This document shows, piece after piece, positions 16,876 to 25,367 of a stretch of DNA of 64,000 nucleotides. Within the stretch, counting starts at the first letter, position 1, and each line of letters starts with the position of its first letter. Origin of the DNA: Sandaracinus amylolyticus (GTDB lineage Bacteria; Myxococcota_A; Polyangia; Polyangiales; Sandaracinaceae); contig NZ_CP011125.1 in NCBI RefSeq assembly GCF_000737325.1, positions 1,178,001-1,242,000 on the forward strand, written 5' to 3'. The notes under the pieces were generated by a model that did not search any database, had not been told where the DNA came from, and saw only the letters and a program-made list of their open reading frames with translations. Made by a program: the position numbers and the translations under genes.

Positions 16876-17987
16876 TCGTGGGCGCCGGGTTCGCCGGCAG
16901 CGTCCTCGCCGAGCGCCTCGCGTCGCAGCTGAACAAGAAGGTCGTGATCTGCGACCGTCGCCCGCACATCGGCGGCAATGCGTACGATCGCTACGACGAT
17001 CACGGTCTGCTGATCCACCAGTACGGGCCGCACATCTTCCACACCGCGTCGAAGCGCATCTTCGACTATCTGTCCGGATTCACGCCCTGGCGTGCCTACC
17101 AGCATCGCGTGCTCGCGTGCGTGAACGGCCTGCTGCTGCCGTTTCCGATCAACATCACGACGGTCAATCGACTCTACGGATTGAGTCTCGACCCCGACAC
17201 CAGCGCGGAGTTCTTCGCGCAGCGCGCGGAGCCCATCGCGCAGGTGCGCACGTCGGAGGACGCTGTCGTGAGCAAGGTCGGGCGCGAGCTGTACGAGGTG
17301 TTCTTTCGGAACTACACGCGCAAACAGTGGGGCCTCGATCCGAGCGAGCTCGACGCCGCGGTCGCGTCACGTGTGCCGGCACGGACGAACTATGACGATC
17401 GGTATTTCACCGACGATTACCAGTTCATGCCGCGGCACGGATTCACGCGGATGTTCGAGAATATGCTGGATCATCGCAACATCAAGATCCTGCTCAACGC
17501 GGACTATCGAGAGATCGCGTCCGACGTTCGGTATGCGTCGATGATCTACACCGGGCCGATCGACGAGTTCTTCGATCTGCGGTTCGGGAAATTGCCGTAT
17601 CGCTCGCTGCGGTTCCGCCACGAGACCCACGACGTCGAGCAATTCCAGGCCGGTCCGGTGGTGAATTTCCCGAACGAGCACGACTATACGCGCGTGACCG
17701 AGTTCAAATGGCTCACCGGTCAGACGCACGCGAAGACGAGCATCGTCTACGAATATCCGTGCGACGACGACGATCCGTATTATCCGGTGCCGCGTCCCGA
17801 GAACGCCGAGATCTACCGAAAATACAAGGCGCTCGCGGACGTCACTCCGAACGTGCGATTCGTCGGACGGCTCGCGACGTATCGCTACTACAACATGGAC
17901 CAGGTCGTCGGACAGGCGCTCGCCACGTTCGATCAGATCGCCGGAAAGCGCGCCGCCTCCGAGCACGATGGCCCGCGCGCGCCCTGA
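16860..17987 (+). CDS. glf: UDP-galactopyranose mutase
   Basis: A 375-aa flavoprotein starting at the ATG inside the end of the glycosyltransferase gene. It has an N-terminal FAD-binding dinucleotide fold (YLIVGAGFAGSVLAERLA), then HIGGNAYD, YGPHIFHT and the substrate-binding region with NYTRKQWG. Near the C-terminus GRLATYRYYNMDQVVGQAL is typical of the family. It interconverts UDP-galactopyranose and UDP-galactofuranose. With galT/galK upstream it implies use of galactofuranose in a surface glycan. The length matches bacterial Glf. Confidence 0.95.
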   Translation: MFDYLIVGAGFAGSVLAERLASQLNKKVVICDRRPHIGGNAYDRYDDHGLLIHQYGPHIFHTASKRIFDYLSGFTPWRAYQHRVLACVNGLLLPFPINITTVNRLYGLSLDPDTSAEFFAQRAEPIAQVRTSEDAVVSKVGRELYEVFFRNYTRKQWGLDPSELDAAVASRVPARTNYDDRYFTDDYQFMPRHGFTRMFENMLDHRNIKILLNADYREIASDVRYASMIYTGPIDEFFDLRFGKLPYRSLRFRHETHDVEQFQAGPVVNFPNEHDYTRVTEFKWLTGQTHAKTSIVYEYPCDDDDPYYPVPRPENAEIYRKYKALADVTPNVRFVGRLATYRYYNMDQVVGQALATFDQIAGKRAASEHDGPRAP

Positions 17988-18037
17988 GCCACGATCATGA
18001 TGCGCGCCCCCGCCGACACCGTCGCCTGGAGAAGCAC

Positions 18038-20203
18038 GTGACCGCGTGCGCCGCAGCGCTGGAGCTCTGGGGTGGTGTCGAGTGCACCGTGAACCGCGTC
18101 GGAGATCGCTTCTTCGATCAGCTCGAGCGCGCCGGACATCTCGCGCGAGCGGGAGATCTCGACCGCATCGCTGCGCTCGGCATTCGCACGCTGCGCTATC
18201 CCGTGCTCTGGGAGCACGTCGCGCCGGAGTCGCCCGACACGCTCGACTGGGCTCGCTCCGACGAGCGGCTCTCGCGACTCCGCGAGCTCGGCGTGCGGCC
18301 GATCGTCGGGCTCGTGCACCACGGGAGCGGACCGCGATGGACGAGCCTGATCGATCCGACGTTCCCCGAGCGGCTCGCCGCGTACGCCGAGCGCGTCGCC
18401 GAGCGCTATCCGTGGGTGACGGACTTCACGCCCGTGAACGAGCCGCTGACGACCGCGCGCTTCAGCGGGCTCTACGGGCACTGGTTCCCGCACGGGCAGT
18501 CCACGCACGTGTTCGCGCGCTGCCTGATCCACCAGTGCGCTGGGATCGTGCGCGCGATGCGCGCAATCCGCCGCGTCACGCCGGCCGCGCGCCTCGTGCA
18601 CACCGACGACCTCGGGCGTGTCCACGCGACACCGCGGCTCGCCTATCAGGCCGAGTTCGAGAACGAGCGACGGTGGCTCTCCTTCGATCTCGTGATGGGA
18701 CGTGTCGATCGCGCGCATCCGCTCTGGCCGAAGCTGACCGGATGGGGAATCGGCGAGGACGAGCTCGATTGGTTCCTCGAGCGTGCCTGTCCGCCGGACG
18801 TAATCGGCATCAACCACTATCTGACGAGCGACCGATACCTCGACGAGGATCTCGCGAGGTACCCGACGTGGTCGCACGGGGGCAACGGCACCGATCGCTA
18901 CGCAGACGTGCACGCGGTGATCGCGCGCGTGGACGTGCCGGTGGACACCGAGGCCGCGCTCCGCGACGCGTGGGCGCGCTACGGCCGCACGCTCGCGGTG
19001 ACCGAAGCCCAGCTCGCCGGACCGCGCGAGGAGCAGCTGCGCTGGCTTCACGAGGTGTGGACCGCTGCCTCGCGCCTGCGCGATGAGGGCGTCGACGTGT
19101 GCGCGGTGACCGCGTGGTCGCTGCTGGGCGCGTACGACTGGAACCAGCTCGTCACGGTCGAAGCCGGCTTCTACGAGAACGGTGCATTCGACCTGCGCGC
19201 GCCTTCGCCGCGGCCGACCGCGCTCGCGCGCCTCGTGAGCCACCTCGCGACGGGTGCGCCGTTCGACGAGCCGGTCGTGCACGCGCCGGGCTGGTGGCGG
19301 CGCCCGGATCGTACGCTCCCGGCGATCGAGAGCGCGCGCGACGAGTCGCCGCCTCCGGAGATGCGGCCGATCCTCGTGTGCGGCGCGAGCGGCACGCTGG
19401 CGCGCGCGATCGGTCGCGTCGCCGAGCGCCGTGGGATCGCGTCGCGCGTGATCGGCCGCCCGGATCTCGACATCACGGACCGTGCGTCGCTCGAGCGCGC
19501 GCTCGAGCGATGGCAGCCGTGGGCGGTGATCAACGCTGCGGGCTACGTGCGCGTCGACGACGCGGAGCACGAGCGCGAGCGCTGCTTCCGCTCCAACACG
19601 CGCGGCGCCGAGCTGCTGGCGCAGGTCTGCGCCGCGCACGGCCTGCGACTGATGACGTACTCCAGCGATCTCGTCTTCGACGGGCACAAGGACGCGCCGT
19701 ACGTCGAATCGGATCGCACCGCGCCGCTCAACGTGTACGGCCGGAGCAAGGCGCTCGCCGAGCGGCGCGTCCTCAAGGAGCACCCCGGCGCGCTCGTGAT
19801 CCGCACTGCGGCGTTCTTCGGCCCGTGGGACGACGCGAGCTTCGTCGCTCGCGCGCTCGACGCGCTCGGCGCAGGGAAGCGCTGGAGCGCGGCCAGCGAT
19901 CTCGTCGTCTCGCCCACGTACGTGCTCGACCTCGCGCACGCGTCGCTCGATCTCCTGATCGATCGCGAACGGGGGATCTGGCACCTCGCGAACGACGGCG
20001 CGCTGACGTGGGCCGAGCTCGCGCGTCGCGCGGCGGTGCTGTCGGGGCTGCCCGCCGACGCCGTGGACGCGCGTTCGAGCGTCGAGCTGGCGTGGCCGGC
20101 GGCGCGTCCCAACTACGCCGCGCTCGGCAGCGAGCGCGGGCTCATCATGCCGTCGCTCGACGACGCGCTCTCGCGCTTCGTTCGCGACCGCGACGAGGCC
20201 TAG
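18038..20203 (+). CDS. Fusion of GH1-like glycosidase and RmlD-like sugar-nucleotide reductase
   Basis: A 721-aa GTG-start protein with GGAGAAG before the start. Residues 1 to about 400 form a GH1-like barrel: acid/base E135 in TPVNEPLTT and probable nucleophile E323 in AVTEAQLAG, where GH1 enzymes usually have TENG. From about 443 an RmlD/SDR domain follows with GASGTLARA, YSSDLVFDG and the YxxxK pair in YGRSKALAE (about 567-571), plus a C-terminal substrate region. RmlD reduces dTDP-4-keto-rhamnose. The fusion, 50 bases after glf, suggests a role in making or trimming the same glycan; the exact substrates are unknown. Confidence 0.85.
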   Translation: MTACAAALELWGGVECTVNRVGDRFFDQLERAGHLARAGDLDRIAALGIRTLRYPVLWEHVAPESPDTLDWARSDERLSRLRELGVRPIVGLVHHGSGPRWTSLIDPTFPERLAAYAERVAERYPWVTDFTPVNEPLTTARFSGLYGHWFPHGQSTHVFARCLIHQCAGIVRAMRAIRRVTPAARLVHTDDLGRVHATPRLAYQAEFENERRWLSFDLVMGRVDRAHPLWPKLTGWGIGEDELDWFLERACPPDVIGINHYLTSDRYLDEDLARYPTWSHGGNGTDRYADVHAVIARVDVPVDTEAALRDAWARYGRTLAVTEAQLAGPREEQLRWLHEVWTAASRLRDEGVDVCAVTAWSLLGAYDWNQLVTVEAGFYENGAFDLRAPSPRPTALARLVSHLATGAPFDEPVVHAPGWWRRPDRTLPAIESARDESPPPEMRPILVCGASGTLARAIGRVAERRGIASRVIGRPDLDITDRASLERALERWQPWAVINAAGYVRVDDAEHERERCFRSNTRGAELLAQVCAAHGLRLMTYSSDLVFDGHKDAPYVESDRTAPLNVYGRSKALAERRVLKEHPGALVIRTAAFFGPWDDASFVARALDALGAGKRWSAASDLVVSPTYVLDLAHASLDLLIDRERGIWHLANDGALTWAELARRAAVLSGLPADAVDARSSVELAWPAARPNYAALGSERGLIMPSLDDALSRFVRDRDEA

Positions 20204-20228
20204 AGCGGAGCAGGCGTCTCCGTCCGGC

Positions 20229-20649
20229 GTTGAGCGTCGATGCGCAAGCGTCGATTTCGCCCATCGCCACATCACCCTCACGCGGACGAAGAGCAACCGC
20301 GTTCGCCGCATCCCGCTTCACGATACGCTCGAGGCGCTCCCCGGCCCGCGCGCGCCCGATCGATGGGTGTTCCCGCGGCCGACGCGGCCGGATCGCGAAC
20401 ATCCGCTTCCACGACCTCCGCCACGACTTCGCGACGCGGCTCCGGCGCGCGGGGGCGGGCATCGACGCAATCGCGAAGCTGCTCGGGCATTCGACGCTCG
20501 CGATGGCGACGCGGTACGCGCACGTCGACGACCCGAGGCTCCGCGATGCGGTCAGCGGGCTCGTGCCGCCGCGCGAGACCCGGTCGGACGTCGAGAGCGC
20601 GAAGGTCGTGCAGCTCCCGAGACGTCGTGGGTCGAACCCTGGCGGCTGA
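20229..20649 (+). pseudogene. Tyrosine recombinase (integrase) C-terminal fragment, frameshifted
   Basis: The first piece reads VDFAHRHITLTRTKSNRVRR then IPLHDTLEALPG and WVFPRP, typical of the middle of an integrase catalytic domain. The continuation lies in another frame: IRFHDLRHDFATRL (the second catalytic Arg), LLGHSTLAMATRYAHV (the late His and the Tyr nucleophile). The switch falls near 20390. The N-terminal arm-binding half and first catalytic Arg are absent. So this is a truncated and frameshifted integrase, not an active enzyme. It lies between the galactose locus and a tRNA relic at 21544. Confidence 0.8.
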
Positions 20650-20732
20650 TCACTCGAAACGAGTTTCGGCGAATCGAGCAGGTGTATCGGCGGCAGGTCG
20701 CTCGCGATCACCGGAATCGCAGGCGCCCATGA

Positions 20733-21023
20733 GCCCACGCGGCCGATGGTGCGGTCGAGATCGAGCCCAAGCATCAGACGCGGTGCTACGGCGGAATCGG
20801 GCCAAGAGCCGAAGAAGCGCGCGCCATCTGCGCCGGCAACGACGGTTTGCAAGGCGCCACCGACGTCTTCGCCGCGCTCCGCGACGACGTCGTCGACCGC
20901 GCGGTATGGAGCAGTCCACCAGTCGGCGAGACGACGCGGTCAGGTTCCGTGAGACCGACTGCGCGCGCATTTGCGTTCTCGGGAGCCTCCGGTGTGCTGT
21001 TTCGGGAGAAGTCGAAACGATGA
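20733..21023 (+). pseudogene. Open frame without start codon, probable gene remnant
   Basis: Between stops at 20730 and 21021 the frame reads protein-like sequence, including GPRAEEARAICAGNDGLQGA and TDVFAALRDDVVDRAVW. It has no ATG, GTG or TTG near the left end. It shares its frame with the 5' part of the integrase fragment. I recognise no family. It is best seen as debris of the decayed insertion. Confidence 0.3.
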
Positions 21024-21169
21024 ACCGCGAGCTCGCGTGTGTGTGGGCACGCGCCGAAGACCAGCCCTGCGATCATCGCGCCCTCGGCTGCGCCACCGAG
21101 GCGGCGCGTGTAATGCCAAGCGATGCGCGCGAACAGGTCGGCCACGTCGGCGAGGGTCGGTAAGACGTC

Positions 21170-21416
21170 CGCCGGGCCGGCGAGATGACCCGAGAACTGT
21201 TGTCGCGACGATCGCCGTCGACATTCCGATCATCGCACTTCCGGCGTACGCGAAGCCGATCGAATGCTCGAAGACCGCTGCGCGAACCACGCGCCCGAAC
21301 GCGTCGACCTCCTGACGCACGACCGGGATGGCGAACACCTTCGGACCCTCGTCAGTGAGAACGACCCCGCGCGTCGTTGTGCCTCGCGCCCATCCTCGTG
21401 TCTTGCGACGACCCAT
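21170..21416 (-). pseudogene. Broken minus-strand gene remnant
   Basis: From the ATG at 21416 (MGRRKTRGWARG) the frame reads a plausible protein (GVVLTDEGPKVFAIPVVRQE, VDAFGRVVRAAVFEHS, SAMIGMSTAIVATTVLG) and then turns random after about 21190. Another frame continues with sensible sequence (TLADVADLFARIAWHYTRRL). A frameshift near 21190 would explain this. No family recognised. The remaining sequence up to 21540 shows nothing clear. Confidence 0.25.
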
Positions 21417-21543
21417 GTACGGCCGGGGCCGTCGTGGCGTAACCAGCATGCGACGACAGTCATTGGGGCGTGAGTGTACGTTGTCCGCTTGCCCACCATT
21501 CGCCTGGCTCGCCACGCCAACGCCGTGGAATCACGCGCGTAAC

Positions 21544-21614
21544 AGCGGCCGGCGCGGCCGACTGGAAATCGCCGTGGGCACCGCCCACCGGGGGTTCGAA
21601 TCCCTCCTCCTCCG
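21544..21614 (+). other. tRNA-Ser(GGA) relic or attachment-site remnant
   Basis: The 3' two thirds of a tRNA-Ser can be read. The anticodon loop is CTGGAAA, with GGA at 21564-21566. The long variable arm is a perfect hairpin (GTGGGC 21574-21579, GCCCAC 21583-21588). The T arm is 21590-21606 with TTCGAAT in the loop. The 3' acceptor strand CTCCTCC ends at 21613 and is followed by G, then TACC rather than CCA. No GGAGGAG 5' strand or proper D stem precedes it, and the anticodon stem has a mismatch. It is not a functional tRNA. With the integrase fragment upstream, it is best read as the 3' tRNA copy left at an att site. Confidence 0.6.
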
Positions 21615-21741
21615 TACCGTTTCCCTCGAGAAGCAGGCCGATTCGCGGTCCGCAGGGACTGCACGCAAGGCCCGGTTCGGAGCCCACCGTGGCCGGGCGC
21701 TGCCCGTCGACGCGCGCGTTCGCTCGGGTGAGCGCCGCGCG

Positions 21742-22383
21742 TCAGACGGCTTCCACGCGCTCGCGGTATGCGTCGACCGTACGCTTCCATGCGGGGCGAT
21801 CCATGCAGCGCGTCTGGTACGCGCGGACGTGTTGGTACGGCTTCAACAGGTCCTGATCGGTGCTGCGAGCGCTCAGGACGTGAGTCATCAGGATGTCCGC
21901 CACCGTGAAGTCGTCGGTGGCGATGAACGTGCGGTTCGCGAGCCAGCCGTCGAGCTGCTCGAGGCGCATCCGCGCCCAGCTCTTGAGCGCATCGCTCGGC
22001 TTGGTGCCCTTGCCATCGTTGATGTCGACGAACCACGACGTCAGGAGCGGAACCTCGATCGTGCTCAGCGCCGCGAAGCTCCACCGCAGCACCTGCGCCT
22101 CGCCGGCGAGGTCGCGCGGCACGAGCTTGCCGCTCTTGCGCGCGAGGTAGAGCAGAATCGCGCCGGACTCCGTCACGACGACACCGTCGTCGTCGATCGC
22201 GGGAATCTGCCCGAACACGTTCTTCGCGCGGTACTCGTCGCTGTCGAGGTCGCGCCTCGGATGATCGATCCCCACGACTTCGTAGGGCAACCCGATCTCC
22301 TCGAGCGCCCACAGCACGCGCAGGTCACGCGTGTTGCCGTGAGCGAACTCGTTCACGCGCGAGAATCCATAGACCTTGACCAT
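21742..22383 (-). CDS. Glutathione S-transferase
   Basis: A 213-aa protein of usual GST length. The N-terminal thioredoxin-like domain has LRVLWALEEIGLPYEVV and the glutathione-contacting cis-Pro and Ser region (FGQIPAIDDDGVVVTESGAI, residues 57-76). The all-helical C-terminal domain contains the folding motif FTVADILMTHVL. It is a cytosolic enzyme that conjugates glutathione to electrophiles or reduces peroxides; the substrate is unknown. It lies just beyond the decayed insertion, with the hairpin at 22447 on its promoter side. Confidence 0.9.
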   Translation of the reverse strand: MVKVYGFSRVNEFAHGNTRDLRVLWALEEIGLPYEVVGIDHPRRDLDSDEYRAKNVFGQIPAIDDDGVVVTESGAILLYLARKSGKLVPRDLAGEAQVLRWSFAALSTIEVPLLTSWFVDINDGKGTKPSDALKSWARMRLEQLDGWLANRTFIATDDFTVADILMTHVLSARSTDQDLLKPYQHVRAYQTRCMDRPAWKRTVDAYRERVEAV

Positions 22384-22446
22384 GCGCGCACCCTGCCACA
22401 GCGACAGGACCGTCCGCGCGTCTTTTCGATCCTCCTTCGACGCAGG

Positions 22447-22482
22447 GACGCTCTCTCGCGCGTGGATGCGCGAGAGAGCGTC
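22447..22482 (-). terminator. 15-bp perfect hairpin after an envelope operon
   Basis: The arms 22447-22461 and 22468-22482 are exact reverse complements (GACGCTCTCTCGCGC) with a 6-base loop. It starts 12 bases after the stop of the gene ending at 22495 (minus), the right place for a transcription terminator. No T-run follows, so it may act as a Rho-assisted or RNA-stabilising hairpin. It also lies upstream of the glutathione transferase gene. Confidence 0.65.
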
Positions 22483-22494
22483 GCAGTCACCGCG

Positions 22495-23382
22495 TCAGTA
22501 GAGCTCGACGCCGATGCCCCCGAGCATCGAGTACGTCTTGACGTCGTCCTCGAACCACGTGGGGTGGAAGTCGAACGACACGTTGAACGCGCCGCGCTGA
22601 TCCAGGAACAGACCGCCGATGTTCACCGCGACTCGCCCGTGCAGACCGAACAGCGGGTTCTCGTCGGCGCACGCCGCCTGGCTCTGGATGCCCGCATCGC
22701 AGCCCCAGTAGAAGTCCAGCGACGGGCCCGCGCCGATCGAGAGGAAGTCGAACAGCGTCGCCTCCGCGAGCAGCGCGTTCCACAGCGTGAACGCCTCGTC
22801 GTAGTCGCCGCCCGACGGCGTCGTCTCGAGGCCCGCGAGAATGCCCGACGGCTGGTAGTAGACCGCGAACCAGTCGCTGATCTGCACACCGACGCGAAGA
22901 GAGAGGCCCGCCATCCAGCCCTCGGGATCTTCCGCGTCGTCGCCGAGCGTGTAGCCACCGTGCAGCGTGCCACCGACGCGCAGTCGCACCAGCGCGCGCT
23001 CGAGCGCGCTCGGCTGCTCCACCTCGAGCGGCGGCGCTGCGCCCGTGGTCGCGACCTCGGCCTGCGCCGGGGGCGCCTGCACCGCGACGTCCATCGTCGA
23101 CGTAGCCGTCGGAGACACGACCGCCGCGCGGTCGATCACCGGCACCACCTCGGCGGATCCCCCCGCCCCGATGAACGCCTCGGCTTCGCCCGCGGGCAGC
23201 CGCACGAACTGCGCGCGCCCGTCGGGCTCGTTCGGGCGATCGAGGCGGCGATAGAGCTCGAGCCCGCCGTCCGCGCCCTCGATGTACACCACGTCGCCCT
23301 GCTCGATCTGCGCCGACGCCGGCGCTGCGACGCCGAGCGCGATCGTGGTCGCGACGCTCACCCAGATATGATTCGTCTTCAC
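22495..23382 (-). CDS. Secreted, probably outer-membrane beta-barrel protein
   Basis: The GTG start at 23382 has GGAGG upstream and gives a 295-aa protein with a clear Sec signal (ending APASAQ near residue 25). Then comes a short domain (GDVVYIEGADGGLELYRRLD), a Pro/Ala linker, and a C-terminal half (about 140-295) of alternating polar/aromatic strands (LHGGYTLGDDAEDPEGWMAG; FAVYYQPSGILAGLE) with two Cys, like small outer-membrane barrels. It is the second gene of an operon, 14 bases after the lipoprotein gene. Function unknown. Confidence 0.7.
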   Translation of the reverse strand: MKTNHIWVSVATTIALGVAAPASAQIEQGDVVYIEGADGGLELYRRLDRPNEPDGRAQFVRLPAGEAEAFIGAGGSAEVVPVIDRAAVVSPTATSTMDVAVQAPPAQAEVATTGAAPPLEVEQPSALERALVRLRVGGTLHGGYTLGDDAEDPEGWMAGLSLRVGVQISDWFAVYYQPSGILAGLETTPSGGDYDEAFTLWNALLAEATLFDFLSIGAGPSLDFYWGCDAGIQSQAACADENPLFGLHGRVAVNIGGLFLDQRGAFNVSFDFHPTWFEDDVKTYSMLGGIGVELY

Positions 23383-23396
23383 GGCCGCTCCTCCCG

Positions 23397-24128
23397 TCAG
23401 GTCATCTGGAACGCGAGCGGGCAGACGCCCTGATCGAGCGACGCGACGTCCTCGCGCACGCGGGTGCGCAGCTCGCGCACGTCGGCGCGATCGACGCCCT
23501 GCTCCTGGCGGAGCTCGACGCGGACCCCGTTCGGGATCTCGACGAGACGCAGCTCGTGCACCGCCATGATCGGCGATGCGGGATCGGCGATCCCGTGGGC
23601 CGACGCCTGTGTCGCCATCTCGCCGTGCGCGGGATCGGGGCACTGCTCGGCGTGCGCCCGCGAGTGCGCGAGCGCGAACTCGCGCATGCGATCGCGCAGG
23701 CGATCGACGTCGTCCTCACCGCGCGCGGTGAGCACCATCGCGACGCCGCGCGGGAGATTGCGCGCACGCACGCGCAGCGAGTCGACGTCGGTCGGACAGA
23801 TCTCGGGGGTGCCGCTCTCGGCCTCCATCGCGGCGATCGTCGTCTCGGCGATCTCCGCCTGCGTGCCCGTGCCCGGCTGCGTCTCCACCTGGATCTCACC
23901 GCCCGTCGCGACCGAGACGCTCGGCGTCGACGTGGGCAGGCGCGACTCGTCGACCTCGACGATGTTCGGCGTGCTCGGCGGGCGCTGCGCGGACGCGACC
24001 CGCTCGGTGCCCACCGTCGCGCGCGCGGTCGGAGCGGGCGTCGTCGCCCTCCGCGGCTCTTCTCCGCCTCCGCCGCACGCCGCCGCGAGCAGCGCGAGAC
24101 CGACGACTCCCGACGTGCGCATTCGCAT
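23397..24128 (-). CDS. Lipoprotein of unknown function, 243 aa
   Basis: The start ATG at 24128 is preceded by GGAGGTGG on the minus strand. The signal peptide has lipobox LAAAC followed by a Gly run. A Thr/Pro/Val-rich linker (to about residue 100) leads to a C-terminal globular part with RVRARNLPRGVAMVLTARG, several conserved-looking Cys and His (HAEQCPDPAHGEM) and a final Cys near the end. First gene of the operon with the predicted barrel protein, so probably an envelope partner of it. No family recognised. Confidence 0.7.
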   Translation of the reverse strand: MRMRTSGVVGLALLAAACGGGGEEPRRATTPAPTARATVGTERVASAQRPPSTPNIVEVDESRLPTSTPSVSVATGGEIQVETQPGTGTQAEIAETTIAAMEAESGTPEICPTDVDSLRVRARNLPRGVAMVLTARGEDDVDRLRDRMREFALAHSRAHAEQCPDPAHGEMATQASAHGIADPASPIMAVHELRLVEIPNGVRVELRQEQGVDRADVRELRTRVREDVASLDQGVCPLAFQMT

Positions 24129-24461
24129 CGATCCACCTCCACGATCAGCCGGTCCCACGATCGGAGCCGGCCGTGCGCGTGGGGCCGAGCAGCGCGCGTG
24201 CCGCTCTCGCGAGAGCGCGCCATCGACGACGAAACGCCTCGCGTCGCACGATCCGCGACGCGTGCTCGACGCGTGGCGCCACGCAGACCGGCGCCGATGA
24301 GCGTCGCTCCCTGCGCGAAGGCCGAGGCGCGCGACCGTCCGTGCTCGCCGGCTCGGGATCTTCGGCCACCGCCCGCGCATCGATCGTTCGTTCGAGCACG
24401 CGACGCGAGAGAGCGCGCGCCGCGATCACGTCGACGCCGTCGGCGGACGATGCTCGCGACC
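24129..24461. other. Intergenic region, no supported gene
   Basis: About 330 bases upstream of the lipoprotein operon and downstream of the BASS transporter gene, both on the minus strand. Open frames here are Arg/Ala-rich and not protein-like. It should hold the operon promoter. Confidence 0.4.
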
Positions 24462-25367
24462 TCACGCCGCGGGCTCGCCCGCGAGCACGCCCGTGGGCAG
24501 ACGCTCCGGGCGCTCGGTCTCGGCGCGGCCATGCACGCGCTTGCGCCAGAGCTCGTACGGCAGCGCGATCGCGAGCGCGATCAGCAAGTACGCGATCACC
24601 ACCGGCATCGCGGGGACGCGAGGGAAGCTCGTCGTCGCGATCAGCGCAGCCAGCGCAGGGAACCGCGTCGCGTTCGCGATCGCGAGGACGGTGCGATCGC
24701 GCGGATCCGGACCGCCGAGCGCGTGACCCACGGCGAGCGCGATCACAGGCGCCGCGGCCATCGCGACGAGCACGGGCCACTCGAGCTGGCGCAGCACGTG
24801 GACCTCGACGAGGAGCAACACGAGCGCGAGCCCGGGCAGCAGCGCCGTCGCGAGCGCGCCGACGGGCTTCACGAGCCGATCCGCGAGCGAAGGAGCGAGC
24901 CGCCGGATCGCGAGGCCGACCCCGAGCGGCACGAGGATCCCGAGCGCGAGCGTCCGTGCGATCGCGAGCGGAGGCACGTCGGGCGTCGTGCCGACGACGC
25001 GCCCGACCACGGAGAGCCAGAGCGGGACCGTGAGCACGCCGAGCGCGCTGGTGACGACGAGCAAGCTGCACCCGTACGCCGCGTTGCCGCCGAGCTTGCC
25101 GCCGGTGCGCGGCACGGACGGCATGCCGGGCGCGAGCGCTCCCGCGATGATCGCGATCGAGCCCGCCGTCCCGACGGGCAGCGCGCGACAGAGCGCGATC
25201 GCGATCAGTGGTGCGATCACCACCGTCGCGAGCAGCGAGCGCGCGAGCAGCCCGCGGCGACGGGCGAGATAGGCGAGGTCGCCGGTGCTGGTCGCGAGCC
25301 CCGTCGCGACCGTCATCGCGGCGATCGCGATCTTGAGCGAGAGCGCGAACGCGTGCTGTAGGTCCAC
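24462..25367 (-). CDS. Bile acid:sodium symporter (BASS) family transporter
   Basis: A 301-aa membrane protein with nine or ten hydrophobic segments. I used the GTG at 25367, since residues upstream are not protein-like. The segments and the conserved region AGALAPGMPSVPRTGGKLGG followed by AAYGCSLLVVTSAL fit the BASS superfamily, as does NATRFPALAALIATTSF near the C-terminus. Members carry organic anions with Na+; the cargo is not predictable. It diverges from the secreted-protein operon at 25529. Confidence 0.75.
   Translation of the reverse strand: MDLQHAFALSLKIAIAAMTVATGLATSTGDLAYLARRRGLLARSLLATVVIAPLIAIALCRALPVGTAGSIAIIAGALAPGMPSVPRTGGKLGGNAAYGCSLLVVTSALGVLTVPLWLSVVGRVVGTTPDVPPLAIARTLALGILVPLGVGLAIRRLAPSLADRLVKPVGALATALLPGLALVLLLVEVHVLRQLEWPVLVAMAAAPVIALAVGHALGGPDPRDRTVLAIANATRFPALAALIATTSFPRVPAMPVVIAYLLIALAIALPYELWRKRVHGRAETERPERLPTGVLAGEPAA

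Noticed and set aside
17933-20311. A 792-codon minus-strand frame opposite the GH1/RmlD fusion
   Set aside because: Antisense by-product; no binding site and no recognisable domain, whereas the plus-strand frame has catalytic motifs of two families.
21544-21614. A complete tRNA-Ser gene
   Set aside because: The 5' acceptor strand and D stem are missing, the anticodon stem has a mismatch and CCA is not encoded, so only a relic is supported.
23556-25361. A 601-codon plus-strand frame opposite the lipoprotein and BASS genes
   Set aside because: Its Arg/Glu/Asp/His-rich sequence is the antisense of two well-supported minus-strand genes.
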